Shown here: piece after piece, positions 13,994 through 20,928 of the stretch
Position numbering within the stretch: position 1 is the first letter of the stretch
How the letters are laid out: every line of letters starts with the position of its first letter
Source of the DNA: RBG-16-57-9 sp964529745
Lineage (GTDB): Archaea > Thermoproteota > Bathyarchaeia > TCS64
Assembly (NCBI GenBank): GCA_964529745.1
Contig: CAZGZR010000041.1
Location: 1-24,043, forward strand
Reading direction: 5' to 3'
Length of the DNA stretch: 24,043 nt
Notes under the pieces: model-generated
The model's database searches: none
The model's input: only the letters and a program-made list of their open reading frames with translations
What the model was told of the DNA's origin: nothing
Translations under genes and position numbers: made by a program

Positions 13994-15360
13994 TGCAGAG
14001 ACTCTTCGGCAGCAACGGCGTGCGGGGCGTCGTGAACAAGGAGCTGACCATCGAGCTGGCTTCTGGGGTAGCCGCGGCGGCTGGCCACATCCTTGGCAGG
14101 GAGATGGCTGTGGGAATGGACGGCCGAACCAGCAGCCCCATGATAAGGGACGCCGTAGTAGCGGCCCTCCTCAGCGTCGGCTGCAACGTCCACGACATAG
14201 GCGTGCTGCCCACGCCGGCCCTCCAGTACCTGATAAAGGACCTCGGCCTTGAAGGCGGCATAATGGTCACCGCAAGCCACAACCCACCCGAGTTCAACGG
14301 AGTCAAGGTTCAGGCCGGGGACGGCGCTGAGGTCCCCAAGGAGACAGAGGAACGGATAGAGGATCTCTACCACAGGGGCGAGCCGAAGCCGGTGCCCTGG
14401 GACCAGGTGGGCGCGGTAACCATGTACGATGGAATGAAGTCATACATGGAGGCGGTTCTAAGCCACGTGGACGTGGACGCCATAAGGGAGAAGAGGTACA
14501 GGGTAGCCTTGGACACGGGGAACGGCGTCGCGGCCCTCACGGCGCCCCAGGTAGCCAGCCGGCTGGGCTGCGGCGTATACACGGTCAACACTGAGATAGA
14601 CGGCTCGTTCCCCGGCAGGGGCAGCGAGCCGACCCCCGAGAACTTGGGCGCGCTGAAGGAGATCATGAAAGCCACCGGCGCCCACATGGGCATCGGGTTC
14701 GACGGCGACGGGGACCGCAGCATCGTCATAGACGAGAACGGGGTGGCCGTCTGGGGGGACAAAATCCTGTGCCTGGTCGCCGACTGGTACATGGAGACCC
14801 ATCCCGGCGCCACTGTGGTCACCTCCGTCAGCACCTCGGACGGGCTTGAGAAGGTCGTGGAGGCGCACGGCGGCAGGGTCCACTGGGTAAAGGTGGGCAG
14901 CGTGCTCATTAGCAGAGCCATGATAGAGCTAGGCGCCCCAATCGGGGGCGAGGAGAACGGCGGCATCATGTACGGGCCCCACCTGCCGGCCAGGGACGGC
15001 ACCATGGCCATGGCTCTGCTGCTCCACATAATGGCGGAGCGGGGCAAGAGCCTCAGCGAGCTCATAGCCGGGCAGCCCGTAGGAGCCAAGGGCAAGGATG
15101 CCATACCTTGCCCCAACGAACTCAAAGAAGGGCTGCTCAAGAGGCTGCCCGAGGTAGCCGACGCCCCCCAGGTGAACACCATGGACGGCGTCAAGCTGAG
15201 CTGGAGCGATGGAAGCTGGGTCATGGTCAGACCCAGCGGCACCGAGCCCCTGGCCCGCATCTACGCCGAGGCGGAGAACGAGGAAAAGCTCGCCGCCCTC
15301 ATGGAAGAGTACAAAGAAAAGGCTAGGAAGCTAATCGAGGGCCTACAGAAAAAAGGTTAG
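13993..15360 (+). CDS. glmM: Phosphoglucosamine mutase / phosphomannomutase family
   Basis: Interconverts hexose- or hexosamine-6-phosphate and -1-phosphate. Seen in 455 residues: FGSNGVRG (5-12), the phosphoserine loop TASHNPPEFNG (93-103, Ser95), the Mg-binding DGDGDR (237-242), the sugar-binding loop GGEENGG (318-324) and the phosphate-binding RPSGTEPLARIYAE (413-426). All four functional loops are intact. FGSNGVRG in place of FGT.G.RG and the overall pattern favour the archaeal GlmM/ManB type; the gene symbol is a best guess. GTG at 13993 overlaps the stop of the nucleotidyltransferase, so its product probably feeds that enzyme for N-glycan, lipid or S-layer glycosylation. It converges tail-to-tail with the creatininase-family gene. 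Confidence 0.93.
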   Translation: MQRLFGSNGVRGVVNKELTIELASGVAAAAGHILGREMAVGMDGRTSSPMIRDAVVAALLSVGCNVHDIGVLPTPALQYLIKDLGLEGGIMVTASHNPPEFNGVKVQAGDGAEVPKETEERIEDLYHRGEPKPVPWDQVGAVTMYDGMKSYMEAVLSHVDVDAIREKRYRVALDTGNGVAALTAPQVASRLGCGVYTVNTEIDGSFPGRGSEPTPENLGALKEIMKATGAHMGIGFDGDGDRSIVIDENGVAVWGDKILCLVADWYMETHPGATVVTSVSTSDGLEKVVEAHGGRVHWVKVGSVLISRAMIELGAPIGGEENGGIMYGPHLPARDGTMAMALLLHIMAERGKSLSELIAGQPVGAKGKDAIPCPNELKEGLLKRLPEVADAPQVNTMDGVKLSWSDGSWVMVRPSGTEPLARIYAEAENEEKLAALMEEYKEKARKLIEGLQKKG

Positions 15361-16100
15361 AGAGTCTTAAGATACTCTATGAACTCGGCCAGGTCCTTCA
15401 CGACGCTGTCCACGAGTATCTTCCCCTTCTCCTTGGTGGCCAGAGTCGGGTTGCCTAGGCTGCCTATGCTGGTGACCTCGTCGAACATGTAGGCGGCGGC
15501 CACCTTCCTCCTGTACTTGGGGTTTATGCTGGTGTTCTCTGGAGTCCAATCCTCGGCCTTGTCCATGAGTATCCTGTGGCCCAGGTAGAGCCCTACGCTG
15601 GTCTCCAGCTCGCAGGCGTGGCCTCCGCCCTCCTGCTCTATCACCTTTGTTCCCTCCGCGCCGAACCCATTTGGGCTGGGGTAGACCATGACGCTGTACA
15701 CCCTCACCCCTGTCTCGTCCTTTATCTCCTTGAGTGCCTGCGCGATGGGGTTGGTGTTGCCGCCGTGGGCGTTCATGATCACGATCTTGTTGAAGCCGTG
15801 GTGGATGAGGCTCTCGCAGACCTCCTTCAACACGTTCACGAGGGTCTGGAAGGTGAGGGTCACCGAGCCCTTGAAGTTCATGTGATGGGGCGAGTAGCCG
15901 TAGCTCACCGTCGGGGCCACGAGGACCCCCGTCTTCTCCGCGACCCTCAACGAGATCTCCTGGGCCGTGTAGGCGTCTGTGTCGATGGCCATGTGCTTGC
16001 CGTGCTGCTCGGTGGAGCCCACCGGGAGCAGGACAATGTGGTTCCTCTTGAGGTACTCCTCGACCTCGGGCCTGGTCAGCTTGTATAACCTGTTCTCCAT
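15357..16100 (-). CDS. Creatininase family amidohydrolase (MftE/ArfB-like)
   Basis: A 247-residue member of the creatininase fold. Family members include creatinine amidohydrolase, the archaeal formamide hydrolase ArfB of riboflavin/F420 synthesis, and MftE, the peptidase of mycofactocin synthesis. Seen: PVGSTEQHGKHMAIDTD (26-42; metal ligands E31, H33, D42), GYSPHHMNFKGSVTL (68-82), MNAHGGNTNP (109-118; H112) and GGGHACELETS (158-168; E166). All expected metal ligands are present. The ATG at 16100 lies 27 bases after a TATA-like sequence, so the mRNA is probably leaderless. Its stop overlaps that of the opposing mutase gene by two bases. Which reaction it catalyses cannot be decided, but the nearby SPASM enzyme makes an MftE-like role worth testing. 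Confidence 0.92.
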   Translation of the reverse strand: MENRLYKLTRPEVEEYLKRNHIVLLPVGSTEQHGKHMAIDTDAYTAQEISLRVAEKTGVLVAPTVSYGYSPHHMNFKGSVTLTFQTLVNVLKEVCESLIHHGFNKIVIMNAHGGNTNPIAQALKEIKDETGVRVYSVMVYPSPNGFGAEGTKVIEQEGGGHACELETSVGLYLGHRILMDKAEDWTPENTSINPKYRRKVAAAYMFDEVTSIGSLGNPTLATKEKGKILVDSVVKDLAEFIEYLKTL

Positions 16101-16120
16101 GCACTACATGTTCGCGGGTT

Positions 16121-16130
16121 CATAGATAAA
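16121..16130 (-). promoter_or_regulatory. TATA box, creatininase-family gene
   Basis: On the minus strand this reads TTTATCTATG, centred 27 bases before the ATG at 16100, suggesting leaderless transcription. The gene may therefore be expressed apart from the upstream oxidoreductase. Confidence 0.45.
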
Positions 16131-16132
16131 GG

Positions 16133-17086
16133 CTAGGCTTGGAATGAGGGTATGACTTCCTCAGCGAAGAGCGTCGCCTCCTCCCTGAAGCTGCCCCCCA
16201 TGAACCTGTGTATGAACAGGGTGACCCCGGCGTCGATGTAGGCCTGTATCTGCTCTATCACGTCGTCGGGGGTCCCACATAGCGGCGGCCTTCTGTCCCC
16301 TGCTGCGCCGCCGTACCTAGCCTGCATGCTTCGGGTGTACCTGTCGAGGCTAATCTCGGCGTTTCCTCTGTCCCCGCTTATCAAAGTGTAGTTCGCCCAG
16401 GACAGCGTTATCTCGTCGAAGTCCCTGCCTGCGTTCATGCAGTGACGGCTGAGCACCTCCGCTTTGTGCTTGAAGTCGCTCGGTGAGCCCATCCACGCGG
16501 CGAAGTTGCTTATGTCCGCGTGCCTAGCCACCGTCCTGAGCGTCAGCTGTTCCCCGCTCCCCGCCAGCATGAGCGGCGGGTGGGGCCTCTGGACGGGCTT
16601 GGGTGAGCAGTAAGCCTCCTCTATTCGGTAGTATCGTCCCTCGAAGCTCGGCGCCTCCTCGGTCCACATCTTCTTGATTATCTGGGCGGCCTCGTCCAAC
16701 CTCCTGACGCGTGCCGCGGCGCCCTCATGCGGATACCCATATGCTTTGAATTCACCCTCGTGCCATCCTGTTCCCAAGCCCAGTATGAGGCGGCCGTCGC
16801 TGATGGCGTCCAGCGTGGCAGCCATCTTCGCCAGCAGGCTGGGCTGTCTGAAGGGGTTGCAGAGCACCAGCTGTCCTAGCCTTATGGTGGAGGTGTCGGC
16901 CGCAAGAGCCGCCATGGTGGTCCAGCACTCGAACCTCGGGTCGCCGGGGTCGCTGTACATGCCTATGAGGTGGTCGCTGGTCCAGACGCTGTGGTATCCT
17001 TGGGCCTCGCAGTGCAGGACGTCGCCTAGAATCTCCCCGTAGTCGGAGCGCTCTGGGCTGATGAATACGCCGAACTCGACGCTCAT
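16133..17086 (-). CDS. LLM-class F420-dependent (or flavin) oxidoreductase
   Basis: A 317-residue TIM-barrel enzyme of the luciferase-like superfamily; most archaeal members use coenzyme F420, some use FMN. Seen: VEFGVFISPER (strand 1), GYHSVWTSDHLIG (30-42), TSTIRLGQLVLCNPFRQPSLLAKMAATLDAIS (a classic LLM segment, about 65-96), GRLILGLGTGWHEGEFKAYG (98-117), the RVRRLDEAAQIIKKMW helix, and PPLMLAGSGEQLTLRTVARHADISNF (about 168-193). Near the end GTPDDVIEQIQAYIDAGVT is the usual closing helix. ATG at 17086 (MSVEFGVF) is the true start; the upstream open frame lies over the radical SAM gene and lacks similarity. It sits 35 bases after the radical SAM gene, with only a weak TATA candidate near 17109-17116. 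Substrate unknown. Confidence 0.92.
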   Translation of the reverse strand: MSVEFGVFISPERSDYGEILGDVLHCEAQGYHSVWTSDHLIGMYSDPGDPRFECWTTMAALAADTSTIRLGQLVLCNPFRQPSLLAKMAATLDAISDGRLILGLGTGWHEGEFKAYGYPHEGAAARVRRLDEAAQIIKKMWTEEAPSFEGRYYRIEEAYCSPKPVQRPHPPLMLAGSGEQLTLRTVARHADISNFAAWMGSPSDFKHKAEVLSRHCMNAGRDFDEITLSWANYTLISGDRGNAEISLDRYTRSMQARYGGAAGDRRPPLCGTPDDVIEQIQAYIDAGVTLFIHRFMGGSFREEATLFAEEVIPSFQA

Positions 17087-17121
17087 ACGTGAACATAGTC
17101 GTAGGGGGTTATGATGTTTGT

Positions 17122-18207
17122 CTAGGGTATGATCTCGCATCCGTTGTTTATCTCGGGGTAGTCGAAGGCGTCCAGCGGCAGGACCCCTTCGTCTATTAGC
17201 CTCTCCGCGAGGGGTACCAGGGTCTCCAGCTCGTTTATCATGTGGCGGGTGGCCTCGCACACCCTGTCGAACCAGCGCCTGCCCCAGAACATGTTCTTGT
17301 TGGCGAATAGGCATCTGCCTCCGCAGACCCAGAGGTCGCCGCAGTTGCTGCAGGGCTCCCCGACTGGGAGGACGTCCCTGAGCTCATCCGGGGTCGAGCG
17401 CCATATGTCGCCGACGTTGCTGTACGGCAGCTCGGGGGCTATGGGGCAGACCTCGATCCTGCCGCTGGTCATCACGGCGAAGCTGTCCCTCCCTGAGCCG
17501 CATCGGATACGAGGCACGGGCTCCCCGGTCACTAGGGTCCTTAAGACGGGTATGAAGGGCACGACGCCGAGAACAACCCCTTCGTTCATTGCTCTCCCGA
17601 AGTCGTGTACCAGCCTGGTCACGCCTTCCTCGTACCTCCGAAGCCATCCCTCGAGGTCCGGGTGGGAGCCGAGCTCGGTCCAGAAGGCGTCGAGCTGCCA
17701 GTGGACGTGGTCGAAGCCCGGGTCGCACATGCCTAGTAGGTGGGTGATGTCCCTGTAGATGTCCCCGTGGTCAGTGTGCGCCATCCTCGCCACCACATCG
17801 CCCATGTATCCCCTGCCCCGGATGTTTCTGAGGTTCCTCACCACCGCGTCGTAGGTGCCGCTCCCCCTGCACCTGTCCGTCACCTCCCGTGGGCCGTCCA
17901 CGGAGACGAGGATGCTGTGGAGCCTATGCAGGTGGGCGTCGTCTATCTCGGCGAGGCGGGTGCCGTTGGTCTGGAGGGTGTATGCCTTGGCGGTGATGCT
18001 GTCCATTACCTCATACATGAACTCCATGTCCATGAGGGGTTCACCTCCATAGAACCCTATGACGGGCTCAGGGTCCTTCTCCATGAAGGCCTTGAGGTCT
18101 TCGACGGGGTACACGTGGTCGAGTGGCAGCCCCTCCTGGTGCCTGGTGCCGCCGCAGTATGTGCAGCAGAGGTTGCATCTCTCGGTCACGACCACGTGGT
18201 ACTGCAT
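17122..18207 (-). CDS. Radical SAM/SPASM enzyme with a Cys-containing C-terminal tail
   Basis: A 361-residue radical SAM protein. Seen: the [4Fe-4S] motif RCNLCCTYCGG (C11, C15, C18; CxxxCxxC), SAM-binding YGGEPL (53-58) and LQTNGT (78-83). A full SPASM domain follows: C236-x12-G-x4-C254, then C286-x2-C289-x5-C295-x3-C299, and C317. This seven-Cys pattern binds two auxiliary [4Fe-4S] clusters and is typical of enzymes that modify peptides (thioether, C-C or dehydrogenation chemistry). An eighth Cys, C357, lies in the extreme C-terminal tail YPEINNGCEIIP. From memory it resembles archaeal 'putative peptide-modifying' families (TIGR04083/TIGR04084 type). It lies 24 bases after the PRTase-like gene, so co-transcription is likely. 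No separate precursor-peptide ORF is visible next to it. Confidence 0.93.
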   Translation of the reverse strand: MQYHVVVTERCNLCCTYCGGTRHQEGLPLDHVYPVEDLKAFMEKDPEPVIGFYGGEPLMDMEFMYEVMDSITAKAYTLQTNGTRLAEIDDAHLHRLHSILVSVDGPREVTDRCRGSGTYDAVVRNLRNIRGRGYMGDVVARMAHTDHGDIYRDITHLLGMCDPGFDHVHWQLDAFWTELGSHPDLEGWLRRYEEGVTRLVHDFGRAMNEGVVLGVVPFIPVLRTLVTGEPVPRIRCGSGRDSFAVMTSGRIEVCPIAPELPYSNVGDIWRSTPDELRDVLPVGEPCSNCGDLWVCGGRCLFANKNMFWGRRWFDRVCEATRHMINELETLVPLAERLIDEGVLPLDAFDYPEINNGCEIIP

Positions 18208-18231
18208 CCCAGCCCATTCCCGGGGTGGAGG

Positions 18232-19275
18232 CTAAAAAAGTTGCTCGTCGTGGGGTCTCTCGTATCCCGCGAGGGTCTCCCTCAGGAGCCTCAGCTCCGT
18301 CCTAGCAGCCTCCTCGTGGGTCTCCGTGTACCACTCCTCGCCGGCGTTCATCTCCATGAGCGCCTCTATCAATCTCATGCTCTTCAACAGGTGGCCCCTG
18401 ATGTCGCCGCTCCTGTTTGCGACACCGTCGAATAGGAGGCTCTGTCGTTCCGACCAGTCGCCGGGCTGGTCGAGCCCAGGAACGTACAGCGGCAACAGCC
18501 TCCGCAGGGTCACTCTATCGATGACGCTGCCCAGCGCCGCCTTACGGCGGGTCTCCCGGTACAGGCTTTCGTCTAGGCCGTAGATGCACATGTCGTAGTT
18601 GTTGTGGGCCAGCTGTGCGAGGTCGCATATGGCGAAGCTGTAGAGTTCCACGCCGTGTTCCTCGCATAGGGCGCCGAGGCGGGTCAGCGCGGGTATGGCT
18701 ATGAAACCGTATAGTATTATCCTGTCCAGCTTGAAGCCGTTGTACATAAGGTCCAGGAGCGCCGCCTCCGCGCTCCTCCCAGTGGCATAGGTGTCCGGGA
18801 CCACCATCGTGGCCGCCTCGTTCAGGCCTTCTGGGTAGTGTCGGTAGGAGACCACCAGCCTCCTAGGGTCGTCCGAGTGGGTCCTGTAACCGTCTGCCCT
18901 GTACTCGGTCCTCACGTCTATCACGGGGGCCTCCTTCATGACGTCGGCCACCATGTACCCCGCCCCCGCCCGGAGTATGTGCAGTATGGCCGCGTCCTCG
19001 GTCAACACCCCGACGGACTTGGCTGCCTCCACGAAGTGGGTTGCCGCCTCCAAGCACAGGGCCTTCAGGTGGTCGCCGACTATGTGGGGGTGGCACGCGA
19101 CCATGCCGCCGGCGCGGCTGTCCACGATGTAGACAGCGCCAACAGGCTCACCCCTGGGGATCAGCTTGGACTCCGTGACCCTGTACAGCCGGGCTTCACC
19201 GTATCCCTCGACGTGTACTGGCTCCGTGGCGTCGAGGTCCAGAGGGAAATACTTGGCTATTTCGTCGGGTTCCAC
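18232..19275 (-). CDS. Phosphoribosyltransferase-fold protein (347 aa)
   Basis: Seen: a central stretch like type I PRTases/uracil PRTase: AAILHILRAGAGYMVADVMKE (95-115; UPRTase has 'ILRaG.....'), then ATMVVPDTYATGRSAEAALLDLMYNG (155-180), which fits the PRPP loop hhhhDxxxATGxS with D161 and T165-G166. Next is LDRIILYGFIAIPALTRL, like the strand and helix after the PRPP loop. The C-terminal 130 residues (SFAICDLAQLAHNNYDMCIYGLDE and a helical tail) are not typical of nucleobase PRTases. It is much longer than UPRTase (about 210), so a different acceptor, or a non-catalytic sensor role, is possible. GTG at 19275 follows a good TATA box overlapping the stop of the DUF483 gene. It probably leads the radical SAM gene. 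Confidence 0.72.
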   Translation of the reverse strand: MEPDEIAKYFPLDLDATEPVHVEGYGEARLYRVTESKLIPRGEPVGAVYIVDSRAGGMVACHPHIVGDHLKALCLEAATHFVEAAKSVGVLTEDAAILHILRAGAGYMVADVMKEAPVIDVRTEYRADGYRTHSDDPRRLVVSYRHYPEGLNEAATMVVPDTYATGRSAEAALLDLMYNGFKLDRIILYGFIAIPALTRLGALCEEHGVELYSFAICDLAQLAHNNYDMCIYGLDESLYRETRRKAALGSVIDRVTLRRLLPLYVPGLDQPGDWSERQSLLFDGVANRSGDIRGHLLKSMRLIEALMEMNAGEEWYTETHEEAARTELRLLRETLAGYERPHDEQLF

Positions 19276-19306
19276 CGTGCTGCAACCAGATTTGATCTTG
19301 TTTACC

Positions 19307-19317
19307 TGTATTTAACC
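19307..19317 (-). promoter_or_regulatory. TATA box for the PRTase-like/radical SAM unit
   Basis: On the minus strand GGTTAAATACA overlaps the stop codon of the DUF483 gene. The predicted start lies about 10-15 bases before the GTG at 19275. Confidence 0.5.
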
Positions 19318-20217
19318 GTCTGCGCCGTTCTTCCCCTGCTCGTATTTCTGGAACTGGGATAGGTACCTGTTGATGAGCTCGGGCTGTCGGAGCACCATGG
19401 TGGCGTTGAACTTGAGGAGCCCTGCGTACATCCCGCCGAGCCTCTCATCCATCTTGGAGAACTCGTCCTGCCACCTGAACCCCTTCTCGGCTGCGTTGGG
19501 GCAGTCGGGCTTACACGGGAAGAAGAAGCCCAGTATGTAGGCGTGGGTGTCCACCTCCTTCTCCTCTTTGAGGAGGCTTAGGAGCTGCTGGGCTGCCCTT
19601 GTCTCCACGTTGACACCCTTCGCCCGGTCCTTTGCGTACTGTTCGACGCAGCACTCCGGGTACCCTAGAAGCCTGCCCATGCGGGTTATCCACTTGAAGT
19701 CGAACTCCTCGGGGTACGCGAAACGGACGCGCGGCATGCTGGGGTCCGGCCTCCTCTGGACCTTGGCCCTGATCTTCACCCGATCGTTGAGCAGCCTCTT
19801 CAGCTCCCTCCCGTCTCTCCTATCCTTATACAGGAATATCTCGTGGACGGTGGGCCGGACCTGTGCCTGCTCCGACTTCAACCCGAGCCTGTCGCTCCAG
19901 CCATAGTACGCCTTGTAGGGACGGGAACCCTCGACCTCCGTCTCGAACTGTGCCTCCATGAGCTTCCTAGCTTCCCGGATGGCTTGCAGCTTGGCTCTTG
20001 GTTCCTTTATGGCCTGCAGCCGTTCCATGTGGGGCTTCACGGCGCGGTCTATCATCTCCCCCATCTCCAGGCCGCCGGGATACTCGGCGGGGATGGTGAT
20101 CTGGCTGACTGGCCTCAGACTCATGTAGGGGAGAAGCAGGCACTCCAGCTTCACCCGGTTCAACACGTGCTCGTCCGAGAGCAGCTCGTCCAGCGTCTCC
20201 TTTTCCAAGGCGATCAC
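19312..20217 (-). CDS. DUF483 family protein (301 aa)
   Basis: An archaeal protein of unknown function. Seen: a mostly helical, charged N-terminal half (residues 1-150, including a coiled-coil-like KPHMERLQAIKEPRAKLQAI), then the DUF483 hallmark RLLGYPECCVEQYAKD (183-198, adjacent Cys189-Cys190), the segment ETRAAQQLLSLLKEE, and FFFPCKPDCPNAAEKG (231-246; C235, C239). The four cysteines and nearby His225 could form a metal or Fe-S site; that is inference. The GTG start at 20217 sits 24 bases after a clear TATA box (GTTATAAG), so the mRNA is probably leaderless. It heads a series of same-strand genes that includes the PRTase-like and radical SAM enzymes, though each of the next units has its own TATA candidate. 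Confidence 0.78.
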   Translation of the reverse strand: MIALEKETLDELLSDEHVLNRVKLECLLLPYMSLRPVSQITIPAEYPGGLEMGEMIDRAVKPHMERLQAIKEPRAKLQAIREARKLMEAQFETEVEGSRPYKAYYGWSDRLGLKSEQAQVRPTVHEIFLYKDRRDGRELKRLLNDRVKIRAKVQRRPDPSMPRVRFAYPEEFDFKWITRMGRLLGYPECCVEQYAKDRAKGVNVETRAAQQLLSLLKEEKEVDTHAYILGFFFPCKPDCPNAAEKGFRWQDEFSKMDERLGGMYAGLLKFNATMVLRQPELINRYLSQFQKYEQGKNGADG

Positions 20218-20236
20218 GTTGAGTCAGACGTCACAG

Positions 20237-20244
20237 CTTATAAC
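20237..20244 (-). promoter_or_regulatory. TATA box for the DUF483 gene
   Basis: Minus-strand GTTATAAG is centred 24 bases before the GTG at 20217. This is one of the clearest leaderless arrangements in the window and supports the GTG start. Confidence 0.6.
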
Positions 20245-20271
20245 ATCTGCTGGATCGACCATAATAAATTG

Positions 20272-20283
20272 AGAAAAGAAAAA
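20272..20283 (-). terminator. T-rich terminator of the four-gene membrane operon
   Basis: Reading leftward after the stop at 20293, the minus strand has CTTTTTCTTTTC, a U-rich tract of the kind that terminates archaeal transcription. Confidence 0.55.
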
Positions 20284-20292
20284 GTGGGTTTT

Positions 20293-20928
20293 TTACATCG
20301 GTATTAGCTTCAGGACCTGTAGGAAGTACTGAGCTCTGCCCGTCAGCATCGTGAACCTGAACAGCACGGTGTTTCCGAAGTAGGCTCCCAGGGCGACCAT
20401 GATGAACAGTCGGCCTATCCGTGTGGGCGCCTGTAGCGCGCCTGAGTGCTCGTAGGTCAACAGGAAGTACAGCACGCTGCAGATTAGCCCTACAGCTATG
20501 TACAGGAAGTTGATCCACGCCATGGCGCCTCCGTCGGTCGGCCTGGTTATGGTGCTCACGATGGCGTCCTGGATGTTGGGACCGATGGACCCTCTTATAC
20601 CGAGGCCGAAGCCTGCTCCCACAAGTAACGCGATGGGGTACCTGCTCACCCACCTGTACTCAGGTATCAGCATCGTGTAGATCATGATGCCGAGTACGAG
20701 GGGCACGATCATGGTGATGTCTCCCCCCATCAACGGGGTTACGCAGATCCTCATGACGTTGCTGAAGTTCACCACCAAGTTCACCGCCAGCATGACGGCG
20801 ATGTATAGGTGCTCGGCGAACCGGTACACCGGGTTCTCCTTGTACAGCGGGTAGCTGTAGATCATCAGCATCAGGACCCAGCCGGTCCAGAGACCGATCA
20901 AGTCCCATGTGGCTGTTGGATACGCCAT
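20293..20928 (-). CDS. Polytopic membrane protein, fourth gene of the DUF6754-type operon (211 aa)
   Basis: I do not recognise a named family. Seen: about six hydrophobic segments (roughly residues 7-24, 40-60, 68-88, 90-108, 125-155 with a loop, and 165-185). A Gly-rich LLVGAGFGLGIRGSIGPNI stretch (about 101-119) precedes a polar loop QDAIVSTITRPTDGGAMAW. ATG at 20928 directly follows the TAA of the upstream gene (TAAATG), so translation is coupled. Last gene before a T-rich terminator. By context it is an integral part of the same membrane assembly as the three upstream products; it could form a channel or scaffold, but no transport or enzyme motif is seen. Confidence 0.8.
   Translation of the reverse strand: MAYPTATWDLIGLWTGWVLMLMIYSYPLYKENPVYRFAEHLYIAVMLAVNLVVNFSNVMRICVTPLMGGDITMIVPLVLGIMIYTMLIPEYRWVSRYPIALLVGAGFGLGIRGSIGPNIQDAIVSTITRPTDGGAMAWINFLYIAVGLICSVLYFLLTYEHSGALQAPTRIGRLFIMVALGAYFGNTVLFRFTMLTGRAQYFLQVLKLIPM

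Noticed and set aside
14367..15260. 297-codon minus-strand frame opposite the phosphohexomutase
   Set aside because: Ser/Pro/Met-rich shadow; the plus strand carries all four mutase signature loops.
17087..17314. N-terminal extension of the LLM oxidoreductase
   Set aside because: It overlaps the radical SAM gene in another frame, is Arg/His-rich nonsense, and MSVEFGVF at 17086 is the normal family start.
17740..18435. 231-codon plus-strand frame opposite the radical SAM gene
   Set aside because: Shadow frame rich in Val, His and Leu; the minus strand encodes the complete radical SAM/SPASM pattern.
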